A stretch of DNA of 64,000 bases, from positions 5,332,001-5,396,000 of the forward strand of contig NZ_CP019420.1 in the NCBI RefSeq assembly GCF_001984215.1, read 5' to 3'. Shown one piece after another: positions 53,722 through 62,056 of this stretch (the stretch's first letter is position 1; the number at the start of each line of letters is the position of its first letter). Origin of the DNA: Mycobacterium sp. MS1601. Lineage in GTDB: Bacteria > Actinomycetota > Actinomycetes > Mycobacteriales > Mycobacteriaceae. The notes beneath the pieces are model-generated. The model did not search any database, was not told the origin of the DNA, and was given only the letters and a program-made list of their open reading frames with translations. Position numbers and translations under genes: made by a program.

Positions 53722-54047
53722 ACAGAAATCCTAGTCTTGCTCGGCGTCGGCGCCCGGATTCACCGGGCGGACTACGCCCGTCCGACGGTGATGCCGATCA
53801 TGAGTCGAGCTTTACGAATGTGCTCGAAGTTGTCAGGCGACTACTGTGGTTGGCCCGGCCGGCGACCGTGCGGCGATTCGCTGAAGCCGCCGACACAGGT
53901 CTCTACTGCCGGTGGGAGGGGCGCGCCCGCTACCTTCTGGGATAACCTAGCTGCAGTGCAACAGAGGTCCTTGCCGGGTTCAGAATGAAGCCTTGCGAGC
54001 CATACGCGCTCCGGCAGACCGGTGCAGTGCGAACAGTGAGGTGAATC
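53722..54047. other. Intergenic region of 326 bases
   Basis: Holds the TetR promoter at its left end (TAGGAT on the minus strand, 53728-53733) and the upstream region of the STAS gene, with a possible -10 TAACCT at 53943-53948. A short plus-strand frame inside (53712-53945) has no family resemblance, and I do not call it. Confidence 0.45.
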
Positions 54048-54431
54048 TTGTCCGATCAGCCAAAGCTCGTCAACGAGTCCACCGGCCCGGTGACATGCGT
54101 CATCGGTGAGGAGTGGGTCGGCCGGGTTGCCGTGCTGTCCGTCTCCGGTGTTGTTGACATGCTGACAGCTCCTCAGCTCGAGGAAGCCATCAACGTTTCA
54201 CTGAGCAAGACTCCCGCCGCTCTGGTCGTTGATCTCACCGATGTGGAGTTCCTGGCGTCGGCCGGCATGGGTGTTCTGGTAGGTGCCCATGACCAGTTGC
54301 CCGCGGACGTGAAGTTCGGCGTGGTGGCCGACGGTCCAGTGACCAGCAGGCCGCTGAAACTCGTCGGAATCGCCGACATCGTGGACCTGTTTCAGACACG
54401 TGACGAAGCCCTCGCCAAATTGGATGCGTGA
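54048..54431 (+). CDS. STAS-domain anti-anti-sigma factor
   Basis: 127 residues, a single STAS domain: VLSVSGVVDMLTAPQL near 30, LVVDLTDVEFLASAGMGVL near 65. The Ser of LASAG is at the position phosphorylated in SpoIIAA/RsbV proteins. It would bind and neutralise an anti-sigma kinase when unphosphorylated. The start is TTG 54048, preceded by GAGGTG 5 bases upstream. The next gene, 32 bases on, is an anti-sigma-type ATPase, its probable partner; the sigma factor itself is not in the window. Confidence 0.88.
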   Translation: MSDQPKLVNESTGPVTCVIGEEWVGRVAVLSVSGVVDMLTAPQLEEAINVSLSKTPAALVVDLTDVEFLASAGMGVLVGAHDQLPADVKFGVVADGPVTSRPLKLVGIADIVDLFQTRDEALAKLDA

Positions 54432-54463
54432 GGACCGCCGTAAGTGGGTAGCCCGAACCTGCC

Positions 54464-54940
54464 ATGACGAAGACCCACGACTCCGCAGCATCTGAATCGG
54501 ACGTTTTCGAGCGTGCAGATGTGGTGGCCGATGCGGTCAATGTGGTCACGCTGCGCGAAGAGTTGGAGCATTGGCTCAGACACCGTTTTGAGCTCGACAG
54601 CCTGCGCCTCAACGATGTGGTTCTAGCTGTCAACGAGGCACTGGCAAACGTAGCGGAGTTCGCTTACCGGCATTGCGATCAGACGGGTACCGTCGACATC
54701 CGCGCCGAGTACGAACGGGCCACGTCCATTCTGACCATCACGGTCACCGACTACGGCAGTTGGCGCGATTCCAGCGAACGTGAACCCAGGCGGACGAGGG
54801 GTCGCGGCATTCCCCTGATGGAAGCGCTGTCCGACGAAGTGGGTATCGACGCGGGCGCGCAGGGCACCACCGTGTGCATGCGGTTCGGGAACATCTCGCT
54901 GAGCGCATCGCGCAACGGCGACGAAGTGGCCACTGCCTGA
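54464..54940 (+). CDS. RsbW-like anti-sigma factor / serine kinase
   Basis: 158 residues with a GHKL ATPase domain: LAVNEALANVAEFAY (N box) near 55, TVTDYGSW (degenerate G1) near 95 and GRGIPLMEALSD (G2) near 115. The family sequesters a sigma factor and phosphorylates STAS proteins. It follows the STAS gene in the same operon. The usual DxGxG is DYGSW, slightly atypical, so kinase activity is likely but not certain. Confidence 0.87.
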   Translation: MTKTHDSAASESDVFERADVVADAVNVVTLREELEHWLRHRFELDSLRLNDVVLAVNEALANVAEFAYRHCDQTGTVDIRAEYERATSILTITVTDYGSWRDSSEREPRRTRGRGIPLMEALSDEVGIDAGAQGTTVCMRFGNISLSASRNGDEVATA

Positions 54941-55069
54941 AAGTTTGGGTGACGGTGCCGGCGTGCGCCTCTCGGCAAGCGGTCGCTCGTGGCGACGAAG
55001 GGGTGGTACCCGGGGCATGCCCGGCACCGTCAGCACTCACAACGGCCTCACGCGGTGCAGAATTCCCCC

Positions 55070-55777
55070 ATGACGGACATCACATATCCGACGCCTGCCG
55101 GCCCGCTGCGTGCCTACCAGTCCCGCCCGGAGGGCGAGGGGCCGTGGCCGGGGGTGGTCGTCATCCACGACGTCTTCGGGCTGACCGCCGACGTCAAACG
55201 CAGTTGTGAGCGGTTGTCGGCCGCCGGCTATCTGACGCTGGCGCCCGCGCTCTACGGACGGGGCAATCGGGTGGGCTGCGTGGTGCGCACCATGCGCGCG
55301 CTGAGCAGTGGCGCCGGTGATGCCATCGGCGACTTGGTGGCAGCACGTGATGTGCTGGCGGGAGATCCGTCCTGCACCGGCAAGGTGGGTGTCGTCGGTT
55401 TCTGCATGGGCGGTGGGTTCAGCCTGCAGCTGGCCCCGCGCCGAGTGTTCGACGTCGCCGCTCCCAATTACGGACAGTGGCCCAAAGATACTGCAGCGCT
55501 GGCTAATTCGTGTCCGACAGTAGCCAGCTATGGCGCCAAGGATCCGACGCTGAGGGGTGCGGCTGCCAAACTGGAACGCATCCTGACCGACGCCGAGGTG
55601 CCACACGACGTCAAGGAGTACCCCCACGTCGGGCACTCGTTCATGAACGACTGGGGGACACCGCCCGCCCTGCAGTTCGTCACGAGGATGGCGGGGTTCT
55701 TCTACTCCGAACCGGAAGCTGAAGACGCCTGGACTCGGATCCTGACGTTCTTCGACCAGCACCTGTCGCAGTCGTAG
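55070..55777 (+). CDS. Dienelactone hydrolase family protein
   Basis: 235 residues with an alpha/beta-hydrolase fold of the dienelactone hydrolase type. The nucleophile Cys is in GFCMGGG (near 110), with Asp in AKDPT (near 163) and His in VGHSF (near 193). It hydrolyses a lactone or ester; the natural substrate is unknown. ATG 55070 is chosen because the conserved N-terminus (TYPTPAGPLRAY) follows directly. Confidence 0.88.
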   Translation: MTDITYPTPAGPLRAYQSRPEGEGPWPGVVVIHDVFGLTADVKRSCERLSAAGYLTLAPALYGRGNRVGCVVRTMRALSSGAGDAIGDLVAARDVLAGDPSCTGKVGVVGFCMGGGFSLQLAPRRVFDVAAPNYGQWPKDTAALANSCPTVASYGAKDPTLRGAAAKLERILTDAEVPHDVKEYPHVGHSFMNDWGTPPALQFVTRMAGFFYSEPEAEDAWTRILTFFDQHLSQS

Positions 55778-55837
55778 TACAGGTCGGTGAGACGCCGGGA
55801 ACACCACACCGGTGATGGTGAAGCATGCAGGCGTAGC

Positions 55838-55861
55838 GTTAGACCCGCGTCGAGGGGGTAT
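55838..55861 (+). promoter_or_regulatory. Possible SigF-like promoter before the aldo/keto reductase
   Basis: GTT (55838-55840) and GGGTAT (55856-55861) are separated by 15 bases, near the mycobacterial SigF pattern, but the -35 element is incomplete. The nearby anti-sigma pair makes it worth noting. Confidence 0.28.
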
Positions 55862-55909
55862 CGCTCCCGGGGTCTGAGACAGGCAGTCGTAGAGGAAGAG
55901 GTCACGAGT

Positions 55910-56758
55910 ATGAGTACTGTTCCGGCTATCACGCTGAACGACGGCACCACGATCCCGCAGCTGGGTTTCGGTGTCTTTCAGGTGCCCCCGGAGGACACCG
56001 CGGCGGTGGTGCAGTCCGCGCTGGGAGTCGGCTACCGCCACTTCGACACCGCCGAGATGTACGGCAACGAAAAGGGCGTCGGTGAGGGTATCCGCGCAGC
56101 CGGACTGGACCGCGGGGACGTCTACATCACCAGCAAGCTCAACAACGGATTCCACCGGCCCGATGACGCCCGCCGCGCGTTCGACGACACTCTGGCCGCG
56201 CTGGGTTATGAGTATGTGGATCTGTTCCTGATCCACTGGCCCTTGCCCACCCAGTACGACGGCGACTTCGTCTCGACCTGGAATGTGTTGGAGGAGTTCG
56301 CCCGCGACGGCCGTGCCCGCAGCATCGGTGTCTCGAACTTCCAGCCCGCGCACCTGGACAAGCTGGCGGCAGGTTCGTCAACCGTGCCTGCGGTCAATCA
56401 GATCGAAGTCCACCCGTACCTGACCAACGACGAGGTGCGCGCCTACGGCCAGCAGCACGGCATCGTCACCGAGGCGTGGTCGCCGATCGCGCAGGGCAAG
56501 GTGCTCGACGACGCCGTGATCACCGCGATCGCCGACGCCACGGGCAAGACCCCGGCGCAGGTGGTGCTGCGCTGGCACATCCAGCGTGGTGACGTGGTGT
56601 TCCCCAAGTCGGTGACGCCGAAGCGGATGCAGGAGAACTTCGACATCTTCGACTTCGAACTCGACGGCGACCAGATGGCCGCGATCTCGGGGCTGGACCA
56701 GGGCGAGGCCGGGCGGACCGGGCCCAACCCGGACACTTTCGACTACATCCCCGCCTGA
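55910..56758 (+). CDS. Aldo/keto reductase (AKR5-type)
   Basis: 282 residues, a TIM-barrel NADPH-dependent reductase. The tetrad is visible: Asp and Tyr in FDTAEMYGNE (near 45-52), Lys in TSKLNN (near 75) and His in IHWPLP (near 108). The NADP-binding end VFPKSVTPKRMQENFDIF near 230 is typical. ATG 55910 has GAGGAAGAGG about 10 bases upstream. It reduces aldehydes or ketones, for example methylglyoxal, as mycobacterial relatives do. Confidence 0.92.
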   Translation: MSTVPAITLNDGTTIPQLGFGVFQVPPEDTAAVVQSALGVGYRHFDTAEMYGNEKGVGEGIRAAGLDRGDVYITSKLNNGFHRPDDARRAFDDTLAALGYEYVDLFLIHWPLPTQYDGDFVSTWNVLEEFARDGRARSIGVSNFQPAHLDKLAAGSSTVPAVNQIEVHPYLTNDEVRAYGQQHGIVTEAWSPIAQGKVLDDAVITAIADATGKTPAQVVLRWHIQRGDVVFPKSVTPKRMQENFDIFDFELDGDQMAAISGLDQGEAGRTGPNPDTFDYIPA

Positions 56759-56789
56759 GATTTGTGGTGCATCAGCACTATTCGTGAAT

Positions 56790-56832
56790 CGTCAGCGGTC
56801 CGGCGGTGCCCCGCAGCGCCCGGCCGCTGACG
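56790..56832. terminator. Stem-loop terminator between convergent genes
   Basis: Arms 56790-56805 and 56817-56832 pair at 15 of 16 positions counting one G-U, beginning CGTCAGCGG. It lies between the aldo/keto reductase stop and the cbbY stop. Confidence 0.7.
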
Positions 56833-56863
56833 ACGCACCTTCCGCACGTTTTGCCCGCAACGG

Positions 56864-57589
56864 CTACTTCTGATCGGCGCGCTTCCAGAATTCGGAGTGA
56901 ATACGGCGGCACCCGTCGGCTCGCAACGATTCGGAACCGTCGAACTCGTCGCGGACCTGCGCCGCGCCGGTGAAGTCCTGGCGGGCGGTGTAGTCGTTAC
57001 GCACCACCACGGTGGCCACACCGGCACTCCTGGCGGCCCGCAGACCCACAGCGGAATCCTCGATCGCCAGTGCGCTGCGCGGTGTCAGCGCCATCTCCTG
57101 CAGTGCTCGTAGGTACGCTTCGCCGTCGGGTTTGAGCCGCTGCACGTCATCGCCGGTGATCGTCACCTGTATCGGCACCCCGGGCAGCAGGTGCTCGAGT
57201 AGCGGTTGCACCCAGGCCCGGCGGCCGGTGGTCACCACCCCGATCCTGATGCCCCCGTGCGTCAGGTCGTCGACGAGCTGACGCACGCCTGGACGGGGGG
57301 TGATCGTCCCGTCGAGAATGGCGTCGCGGAACAGGGCGGTCTTGGTCAGATGGATGTCGGCGGCCAGGCGCTCAGCGGTACGGTAGCCGCGCCGGGACAG
57401 GTCGTGGGCGATGCGTCTGCGCCCACCGGTGATCGCCAGCAGGCGGCCGTAATGTTGAGGTGTCCACACGACGTCGAGACCGTGTTCGGCAAACGCGGCG
57501 TTGAAGGCGGGCCGGTGCCCGTCGCGTTCGGTGTCGGCGAGAGTGCCGTCGACGTCGAAGAGGACTGCTTCGAGCGTCACGTCTTTCAC
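56864..57589 (-). CDS. cbbY: HAD-family phosphatase CbbY
   Basis: About 241 residues. HAD motifs: FDVDGTLADTE at the N-terminus (nucleophile Asp), VVTTGRRA, KPDGEAYL and IEDSAVGLRAA. TGGRRRIAHDL and ADIHLTKT match the proteobacterial CbbY, which dephosphorylates xylulose-1,5-bisphosphate, a RuBisCO inhibitor. GTG 57589 overlaps the cbbP stop by 4 bases (GTGA); a longer start at 57616 is possible. Last gene of the rpe-tkt-cbbP-cbbY operon. Confidence 0.85.
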   Translation of the reverse strand: MKDVTLEAVLFDVDGTLADTERDGHRPAFNAAFAEHGLDVVWTPQHYGRLLAITGGRRRIAHDLSRRGYRTAERLAADIHLTKTALFRDAILDGTITPRPGVRQLVDDLTHGGIRIGVVTTGRRAWVQPLLEHLLPGVPIQVTITGDDVQRLKPDGEAYLRALQEMALTPRSALAIEDSAVGLRAARSAGVATVVVRNDYTARQDFTGAAQVRDEFDGSESLRADGCRRIHSEFWKRADQK

Positions 57590-58530
57590 CGCCGGCACTG
57601 GAGCAGGTGGAACCACAGCAGCATCTGCGTGACCGCCAACGGAGTGCTGTGGGCGCCGGAACCCAAGCGGCCCAGACTATCCGGCATGTCACTGCCTTCT
57701 CCGGTGAGCTCGTGCCACAGCACTTTCTCCAATCGACGACGCTCTTCTGCGGCGGCATAGCCATGCACATGCACGCTGTCGACGGGACGGCCGTTGCCAT
57801 CATGGGCCAGTCGCATGTGCATGGCCCTGGCAGCCCCCGGAGGCAGCAGTTCGACCAGGTCGGGCTGCGTGATGGTGGGCCGCAGCAGCAACGCGGCGGA
57901 CAGGGGCGTGCCAGGCGGGTCATGTCGGCCGGCTATCGGGGCGAACCGCACCACCACGTCGGCCAGCGGTTGCTGAGGGTGGACATGGGCCACCGCATCC
58001 TCGGTGCGCTCAGCCAGTTCAGCCAGCACCTGATCGGTGGTATAGCCGCGAGTTGTGGTGTCGCGCTGTATCTTCCACTGCCGGCGCACCTCCTCATCGG
58101 GATCGAGGTACACCGCGATGTCGAAACAGGCCCGGGCCAGACTGTTGTGCAGGGACAGTAGTCCCTCGACGATGACGAACTCGCGCGGTTCGATCAGCTG
58201 TGGCCGCAGCAGCAATCCGCTGCGGTGGTCGTAGACAGGTTTGAGGATCGGCTGCCCGGTCGCCAGCAGTTGCAGGTGCTGGGCCAAGATCTCCAGATAG
58301 TTGGAGTCGGGGTGCAGTGGCGTCTGGTGTCTGCTCACCCGTTCCGAGCGGTCGAACCGGTGGTAGTCATCGGTCGAGATCGACACACACCGTTGCGGTC
58401 CCAACGCGGCGACCAACCCGCCCGCCACCGTGCTCTTGCCGGAGGCGCTGTCTCCGGCGATGGCCAGCAGCACGGGCCGCCGTTTTGCGGACCGTCCGAT
58501 GTTGCGGATGCGAATCAGTCTGTCGGCCAT
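57586..58530 (-). CDS. cbbP: Phosphoribulokinase
   Basis: 314 residues. P-loop AGDSASGKST near 24, then STDDYHRFDR near 52 and HPDSNYLEIL near 73 in the substrate region, and the acidic VIVEGLLSLH near 124. It phosphorylates ribulose-5-phosphate to ribulose-1,5-bisphosphate, the RuBisCO substrate, so it marks a Calvin-Benson-Bassham cycle. ATG 58530 lies 19 bases after the tkt stop. The bacterial (octameric type) length fits. Confidence 0.95.
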   Translation of the reverse strand: MADRLIRIRNIGRSAKRRPVLLAIAGDSASGKSTVAGGLVAALGPQRCVSISTDDYHRFDRSERVSRHQTPLHPDSNYLEILAQHLQLLATGQPILKPVYDHRSGLLLRPQLIEPREFVIVEGLLSLHNSLARACFDIAVYLDPDEEVRRQWKIQRDTTTRGYTTDQVLAELAERTEDAVAHVHPQQPLADVVVRFAPIAGRHDPPGTPLSAALLLRPTITQPDLVELLPPGAARAMHMRLAHDGNGRPVDSVHVHGYAAAEERRRLEKVLWHELTGEGSDMPDSLGRLGSGAHSTPLAVTQMLLWFHLLQCRR

Positions 58531-58549
58531 GGCGAACCGCCCGGCTCGG

Positions 58550-60577
58550 TCAGGCCCGGCCGAGGCTGCGCAGGGCGGCGTCCACCACCGCCGCAGTGGT
58601 CAGGCCCAGCGCGGCGGCGACGTCGGGGCCGGGTCCGCTCTCGCCGAACCGGCAGATCCCGATGCTGGTGCCACGGGAGCCCGCCAGCGCCCGCCACCCG
58701 ACGGTGACTCCCGCCTCGACACAGACCATCGGCACGCTCGGCAGTTCGTGGTCGCCGTCGCGCAGTGCCCGATCGAGGCGTTCGCGCCACATCACCGACA
58801 TCACGGCTGCGGGCACACCGAGTGTTTCGAGTTCGTCGGCGGCCGCCAACGCCAGTGCCACTTCGGATCCGCTGGCCGCCAACACCACCTCCGGGGGGTG
58901 GGACGGCTCATGCACCGTGCGCCCACCGATTCTGCGGATGTCGTCCAACCCGACGGTGGCGAGGGCGGGCAGGTCCTGGCGGGACAGCACCAGTGCGGTG
59001 GGACCGTCGAGGTTGTCGACCGCGAGCTGCCAGGCGGTGGCCGTCTCGGCGGCATCAGCGGGACGAAGCACCGTCAGGCCGGGGATCAACCGCAATGATT
59101 CCAGCTGTTCGATCGGCTGGTGGGTGGGACCGTCCTCGCCGACGTGCACCGAGTCGTGGGTGAACACATAGATCACCGGCAGTCTCATCAATGCCGACAG
59201 CCGCAGGGCCGGTCGTAGGTAGTCGGCGAACACCAGGAAGGTGCTACCGAACGGTCGCAGGCCGCCGTGCAGGGCCAGCCCGTTCATCACCGCGGCCATG
59301 GCATGTTCTCGAATGCCGAAATGTATTGTCCTACCATCGAAGTCGCCGGGTCCGATATCGCCTCCGGGGATGGCGGTGTTGGTCGAGGCCGCCAGGTCAG
59401 CCGAACCGCCGACAAGGCCCGGGTAATCGGGTGCCAACGCGGCCAACACCGCACCGGAGGCCTTGCGGGTGGCCATCTGCGGAGTGCGGGCCAGTTCCGT
59501 GGCCAAAGCGGAGAGGGAATCCGGATGCTCGAAGGCCGGCACACCATCGAGTGGGAAGTCGGCGGACAGGGCAGTGTGGTCGGCCTGCCAACGGGCATGC
59601 GCCTGCGACCACCGGCGGTGTGCCTCGGCTCCGCGGGTGGCCACCAGGGCGGCAGCGGCACCGACGGCGACCGGCACGTGGAAATCCAGATTCGGCCAGT
59701 CCAGCCGGCGGCGCATCTGATCGAGCACCTGTTCACCCAGGGGACTGCCGTGTGCTTTGGGGGTGCCCTCGACGCCGGGGGCGCCGAACCCGATGGTGGT
59801 CTGTACGCGCACGAAGGTGGGGCGTCCGTCTGGGGCGGCGGCGGCGCTGAAGGCGGCATCGAGTGCGGCGACGTCGTTGCCGTCACCAACGGTGAGAACT
59901 CGCCAGCCGTACGCGGCGAACCGGGCTTCGGCGTCGTCGTTGCAGCTGCGGCTGGCGGGCCCGTCGATGGTGATGTTGTTGTCATCGAAGATCACGATCA
60001 GCCGGTCCAGGCCGAGACGCCCGGCCAGCGAAGCGGCCTCGTGGCTGATGCCTTCCATCAGGTCACCGTCACCGGCCAGCACCCAGGTGCGGTGGTCCAC
60101 CACGGTGTGCCCGTCGACATTGCACCGTGCCGCCAACATCCGTTCCCCCAGCGCAATTCCCACGGCATTGGCGATGCCCTGGCCCAGGGGCCCGGTGGTG
60201 GTCTCCACACCCGGGGTGTGGCCGTACTCAGGATGGCCCGGTGTCTGCGAGCCCAGCTGGCGGAAGCGGCGCAGCTCGTGCAGCGGCAGGTTGTAGCCGA
60301 AGACGTGCAGCAGCGCGTAGAGCAACATCGAGCCGTGGCCGGCCGACAGGATGAACCGGTCACGGTCGGGCCACTGCGGGTCGGCCGGGTCGTGACGTAG
60401 GTGCCGTGACCACAACGTCCACGCAATGGCGCTGGTGCCCAGCGGCAGGCCGGGATGTCCACTGTTGGCCGCCTGCACGGCATCGGCTGCCAGGAACCGC
60501 AGGGTGTTGATGGCCAGCTGATCCAGTTCGTCGGTACGCGAAGCGATCTCGCTGCGCGCCTCGGGTGCGGTGGTCAC
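58550..60577 (-). CDS. tkt: Transketolase
   Basis: 675 residues. The thiamine diphosphate site is seen in GDGDLMEGISHEAASLAG near 166 and the substrate His residues in ANSGHPGLPLG near 38 and STFLVFADYLRPALR-like later region. DSVHVGEDGPTHQP near 465 is the classical transketolase motif. It transfers two-carbon units in the regeneration phase of the cycle or the pentose phosphate path. GTG 60577 overlaps the rpe stop by 4 bases. It reads as an ordinary transketolase rather than dihydroxyacetone synthase. Confidence 0.95.
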   Translation of the reverse strand: MTTAPEARSEIASRTDELDQLAINTLRFLAADAVQAANSGHPGLPLGTSAIAWTLWSRHLRHDPADPQWPDRDRFILSAGHGSMLLYALLHVFGYNLPLHELRRFRQLGSQTPGHPEYGHTPGVETTTGPLGQGIANAVGIALGERMLAARCNVDGHTVVDHRTWVLAGDGDLMEGISHEAASLAGRLGLDRLIVIFDDNNITIDGPASRSCNDDAEARFAAYGWRVLTVGDGNDVAALDAAFSAAAAPDGRPTFVRVQTTIGFGAPGVEGTPKAHGSPLGEQVLDQMRRRLDWPNLDFHVPVAVGAAAALVATRGAEAHRRWSQAHARWQADHTALSADFPLDGVPAFEHPDSLSALATELARTPQMATRKASGAVLAALAPDYPGLVGGSADLAASTNTAIPGGDIGPGDFDGRTIHFGIREHAMAAVMNGLALHGGLRPFGSTFLVFADYLRPALRLSALMRLPVIYVFTHDSVHVGEDGPTHQPIEQLESLRLIPGLTVLRPADAAETATAWQLAVDNLDGPTALVLSRQDLPALATVGLDDIRRIGGRTVHEPSHPPEVVLAASGSEVALALAAADELETLGVPAAVMSVMWRERLDRALRDGDHELPSVPMVCVEAGVTVGWRALAGSRGTSIGICRFGESGPGPDVAAALGLTTAAVVDAALRSLGRA

Positions 60578-61260
60578 TGCAGAACCAGCCTTTCACTCGC
60601 GGCGGTGCGCAACGCGGTGGTGCGCTCGGCCATGGTGTTGTCGCCGGTGAACAACGCCGAGCCGGCGCAGAACACCGTGGCCCCGGCATCCGCGGCGCCG
60701 GCAATGGTGCCCAGTGTTATGCCGCCATCGACCTCCACTTCGATATCCAGTCCACGGCAGTCGATTTCAGCTCGGGCGGCGGCGATCTTGGACTCCATGG
60801 TCGGCAGATACCGTTGCCCACCGAAGCCGGGATTGACGGTCATCACCAGCAGTAGGTCGGTGAGGTCGAGCACCGACTCGACGGCACTGAGCGGGGTGGC
60901 CGGGTTGAGTGCGACTCCGGTGCGGGCACCGAGATCCCGGATACGTCCCAGCGTGCGGTGCAGGTGTCGACACGCTTCGGCGTGCACGATCACGATCGCG
61001 CAGCCCGCTTCCACCCAGCGGCCCAGCATCGGATCGGGGTCCTCGACCATCAGGTGGGCTTCGAAACCGATGTCCACCAGACCCCGGGTCGCGGCAATGA
61101 CGTCTGGACCGAACGTCATGTTCGGGACGAACCTGCCGTCCATCACATCCCACTGGATTCTGTCGATGCCTGCCGCTTGGATCGCGCGCACGTCGCGGCC
61201 CAGGTCGGCGAAGTTGGCCGGCAGCACCGAGGCCACCAGCTTCGGAGTCGAAGGCGTCAT
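60574..61260 (-). CDS. rpe: Ribulose-phosphate 3-epimerase
   Basis: 228 residues from ATG 61260: VASVLPANFADLG at the start, QWDVMDGRFVPNMTFGP near 35, EAHLMVEDP near 65, VMTVNPGFGGQRYLP near 137 and EVDGGI near 175. All metal and catalytic residues of the family are present. It interconverts ribulose-5-P and xylulose-5-P. The ATG is preferred over GTG 61284 because a complete leaderless promoter points at it. First gene of the operon. Confidence 0.95.
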   Translation of the reverse strand: MTPSTPKLVASVLPANFADLGRDVRAIQAAGIDRIQWDVMDGRFVPNMTFGPDVIAATRGLVDIGFEAHLMVEDPDPMLGRWVEAGCAIVIVHAEACRHLHRTLGRIRDLGARTGVALNPATPLSAVESVLDLTDLLLVMTVNPGFGGQRYLPTMESKIAAARAEIDCRGLDIEVEVDGGITLGTIAGAADAGATVFCAGSALFTGDNTMAERTTALRTAASERLVLQ

Positions 61261-61266
61261 GGGCGA

Positions 61267-61295
61267 AGAGTAGGAAGCGTGCACCCGGGCACCAA
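61267..61295 (-). promoter_or_regulatory. Leaderless promoter of the rpe-tkt-cbbP-cbbY operon
   Basis: On the minus strand TTGGTG (61295-61290), a 17-base spacer, TACTCT (61272-61267) and 6 bases to ATG 61260. Confidence 0.65.
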
Positions 61296-61313
61296 TCCCC
61301 TTGCCGGGGGATT
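61294..61313. promoter_or_regulatory. Inverted repeat, candidate response-regulator site
   Basis: AATCCCC-N6-GGGGATT. It touches the rpe -35 box, the position of a classical activator site, and lies about 70-90 bases upstream of the response-regulator start. Confidence 0.5.
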
Positions 61314-61349
61314 AAAAGGGTGGTCGACAAATACCGGCACAGAAATTGC

Positions 61350-61378
61350 GTGACGTCCTTTCCCGGCGCCATTATCGT
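61350..61378 (+). promoter_or_regulatory. Leaderless promoter of the response regulator gene
   Basis: GTGACG (61350-61355), a 17-base spacer, TATCGT (61373-61378), then 6 bases to ATG 61385. Confidence 0.6.
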
Positions 61379-61384
61379 GATCGC

Positions 61385-62056
61385 ATGACGGCGGCTGTCT
61401 CGACAATTCCAGTGCGGGTGGTTCTAGTCGATGACCACGAAATGGTGATCGAGGGACTCAAAGCGATGCTCGCGGCCTTCAAAAATCGCGTGCGCGTCGT
61501 GGGAGAGACTGTCGGTGCCGAAGATGCGCTGCGCGTCATCGACAGTCTGAAACCCGACATCGTGCTGTGCGACGTCCGGATGCAGGGCGCCAGCGGGCTG
61601 GATTTGTGCCGGGCCATCCGGGAACGCGACCCGCAACGCAAGGTCATCCTGTTGTCGGTCTACGACGATGAGCAATATCTCTTCCAGGCACTGCGGGTTG
61701 GTGCGTCGGGATATCTGCTCAAGGGCATCAGCAGCGACGAGCTGGTGCGGCAGCTGGAGTACGTGCACGCCGGATCCACCGCCATCGACGCGGGTCTGGC
61801 TGCGCGGGCCGTGGACACCGCGGCCCGCCTGCAGCGCGACGAGTTCTGGCCGGGCGCCCGCCACGGCCTGACCCAGCGAGAGAGCGAGATCCTGTCGTTC
61901 GTCGTCACCGGGCTGTCCAACCGCGGCATTGCCGGTCGCTTGGTGATCGGGGACGAGACGGTCAAGAGCCATCTGCGGTCCATCTACCGCAAGCTCGGGG
62001 TCAGCGACCGCACCGCGGCTGTCGCCACCGCGCTGCGCGAGGGGATCTACCAGTGA
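61385..62056 (+). CDS. NarL/FixJ-family response regulator
   Basis: 223 residues: receiver domain with phospho-acceptor Asp in VLCDVRMQG (near 61), acidic pair in LVDDHE and Lys in YLLKGIS; LuxR-type HTH at the C-terminus (LTQRESEILSFVVTGLSNRGIA near 162, VKSHLRSIYRKLGV near 195). It is coupled to the kinase by a GTGA overlap and divergent from the Calvin-type operon, taking the place usually held by the LysR-type CbbR. It is therefore the likely regulator of that operon. Confidence 0.93.
   Translation: MTAAVSTIPVRVVLVDDHEMVIEGLKAMLAAFKNRVRVVGETVGAEDALRVIDSLKPDIVLCDVRMQGASGLDLCRAIRERDPQRKVILLSVYDDEQYLFQALRVGASGYLLKGISSDELVRQLEYVHAGSTAIDAGLAARAVDTAARLQRDEFWPGARHGLTQRESEILSFVVTGLSNRGIAGRLVIGDETVKSHLRSIYRKLGVSDRTAAVATALREGIYQ

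Noticed and set aside
53712..53945. Possible small plus-strand gene of 77 codons
   Set aside because: Overlaps the TetR start, has no convincing start signal or family resemblance.
58550..60577. Dihydroxyacetone synthase (methanol assimilation) instead of transketolase
   Set aside because: Motifs and length are those of ordinary transketolase, and the operon context with cbbP and cbbY fits the Calvin cycle better.
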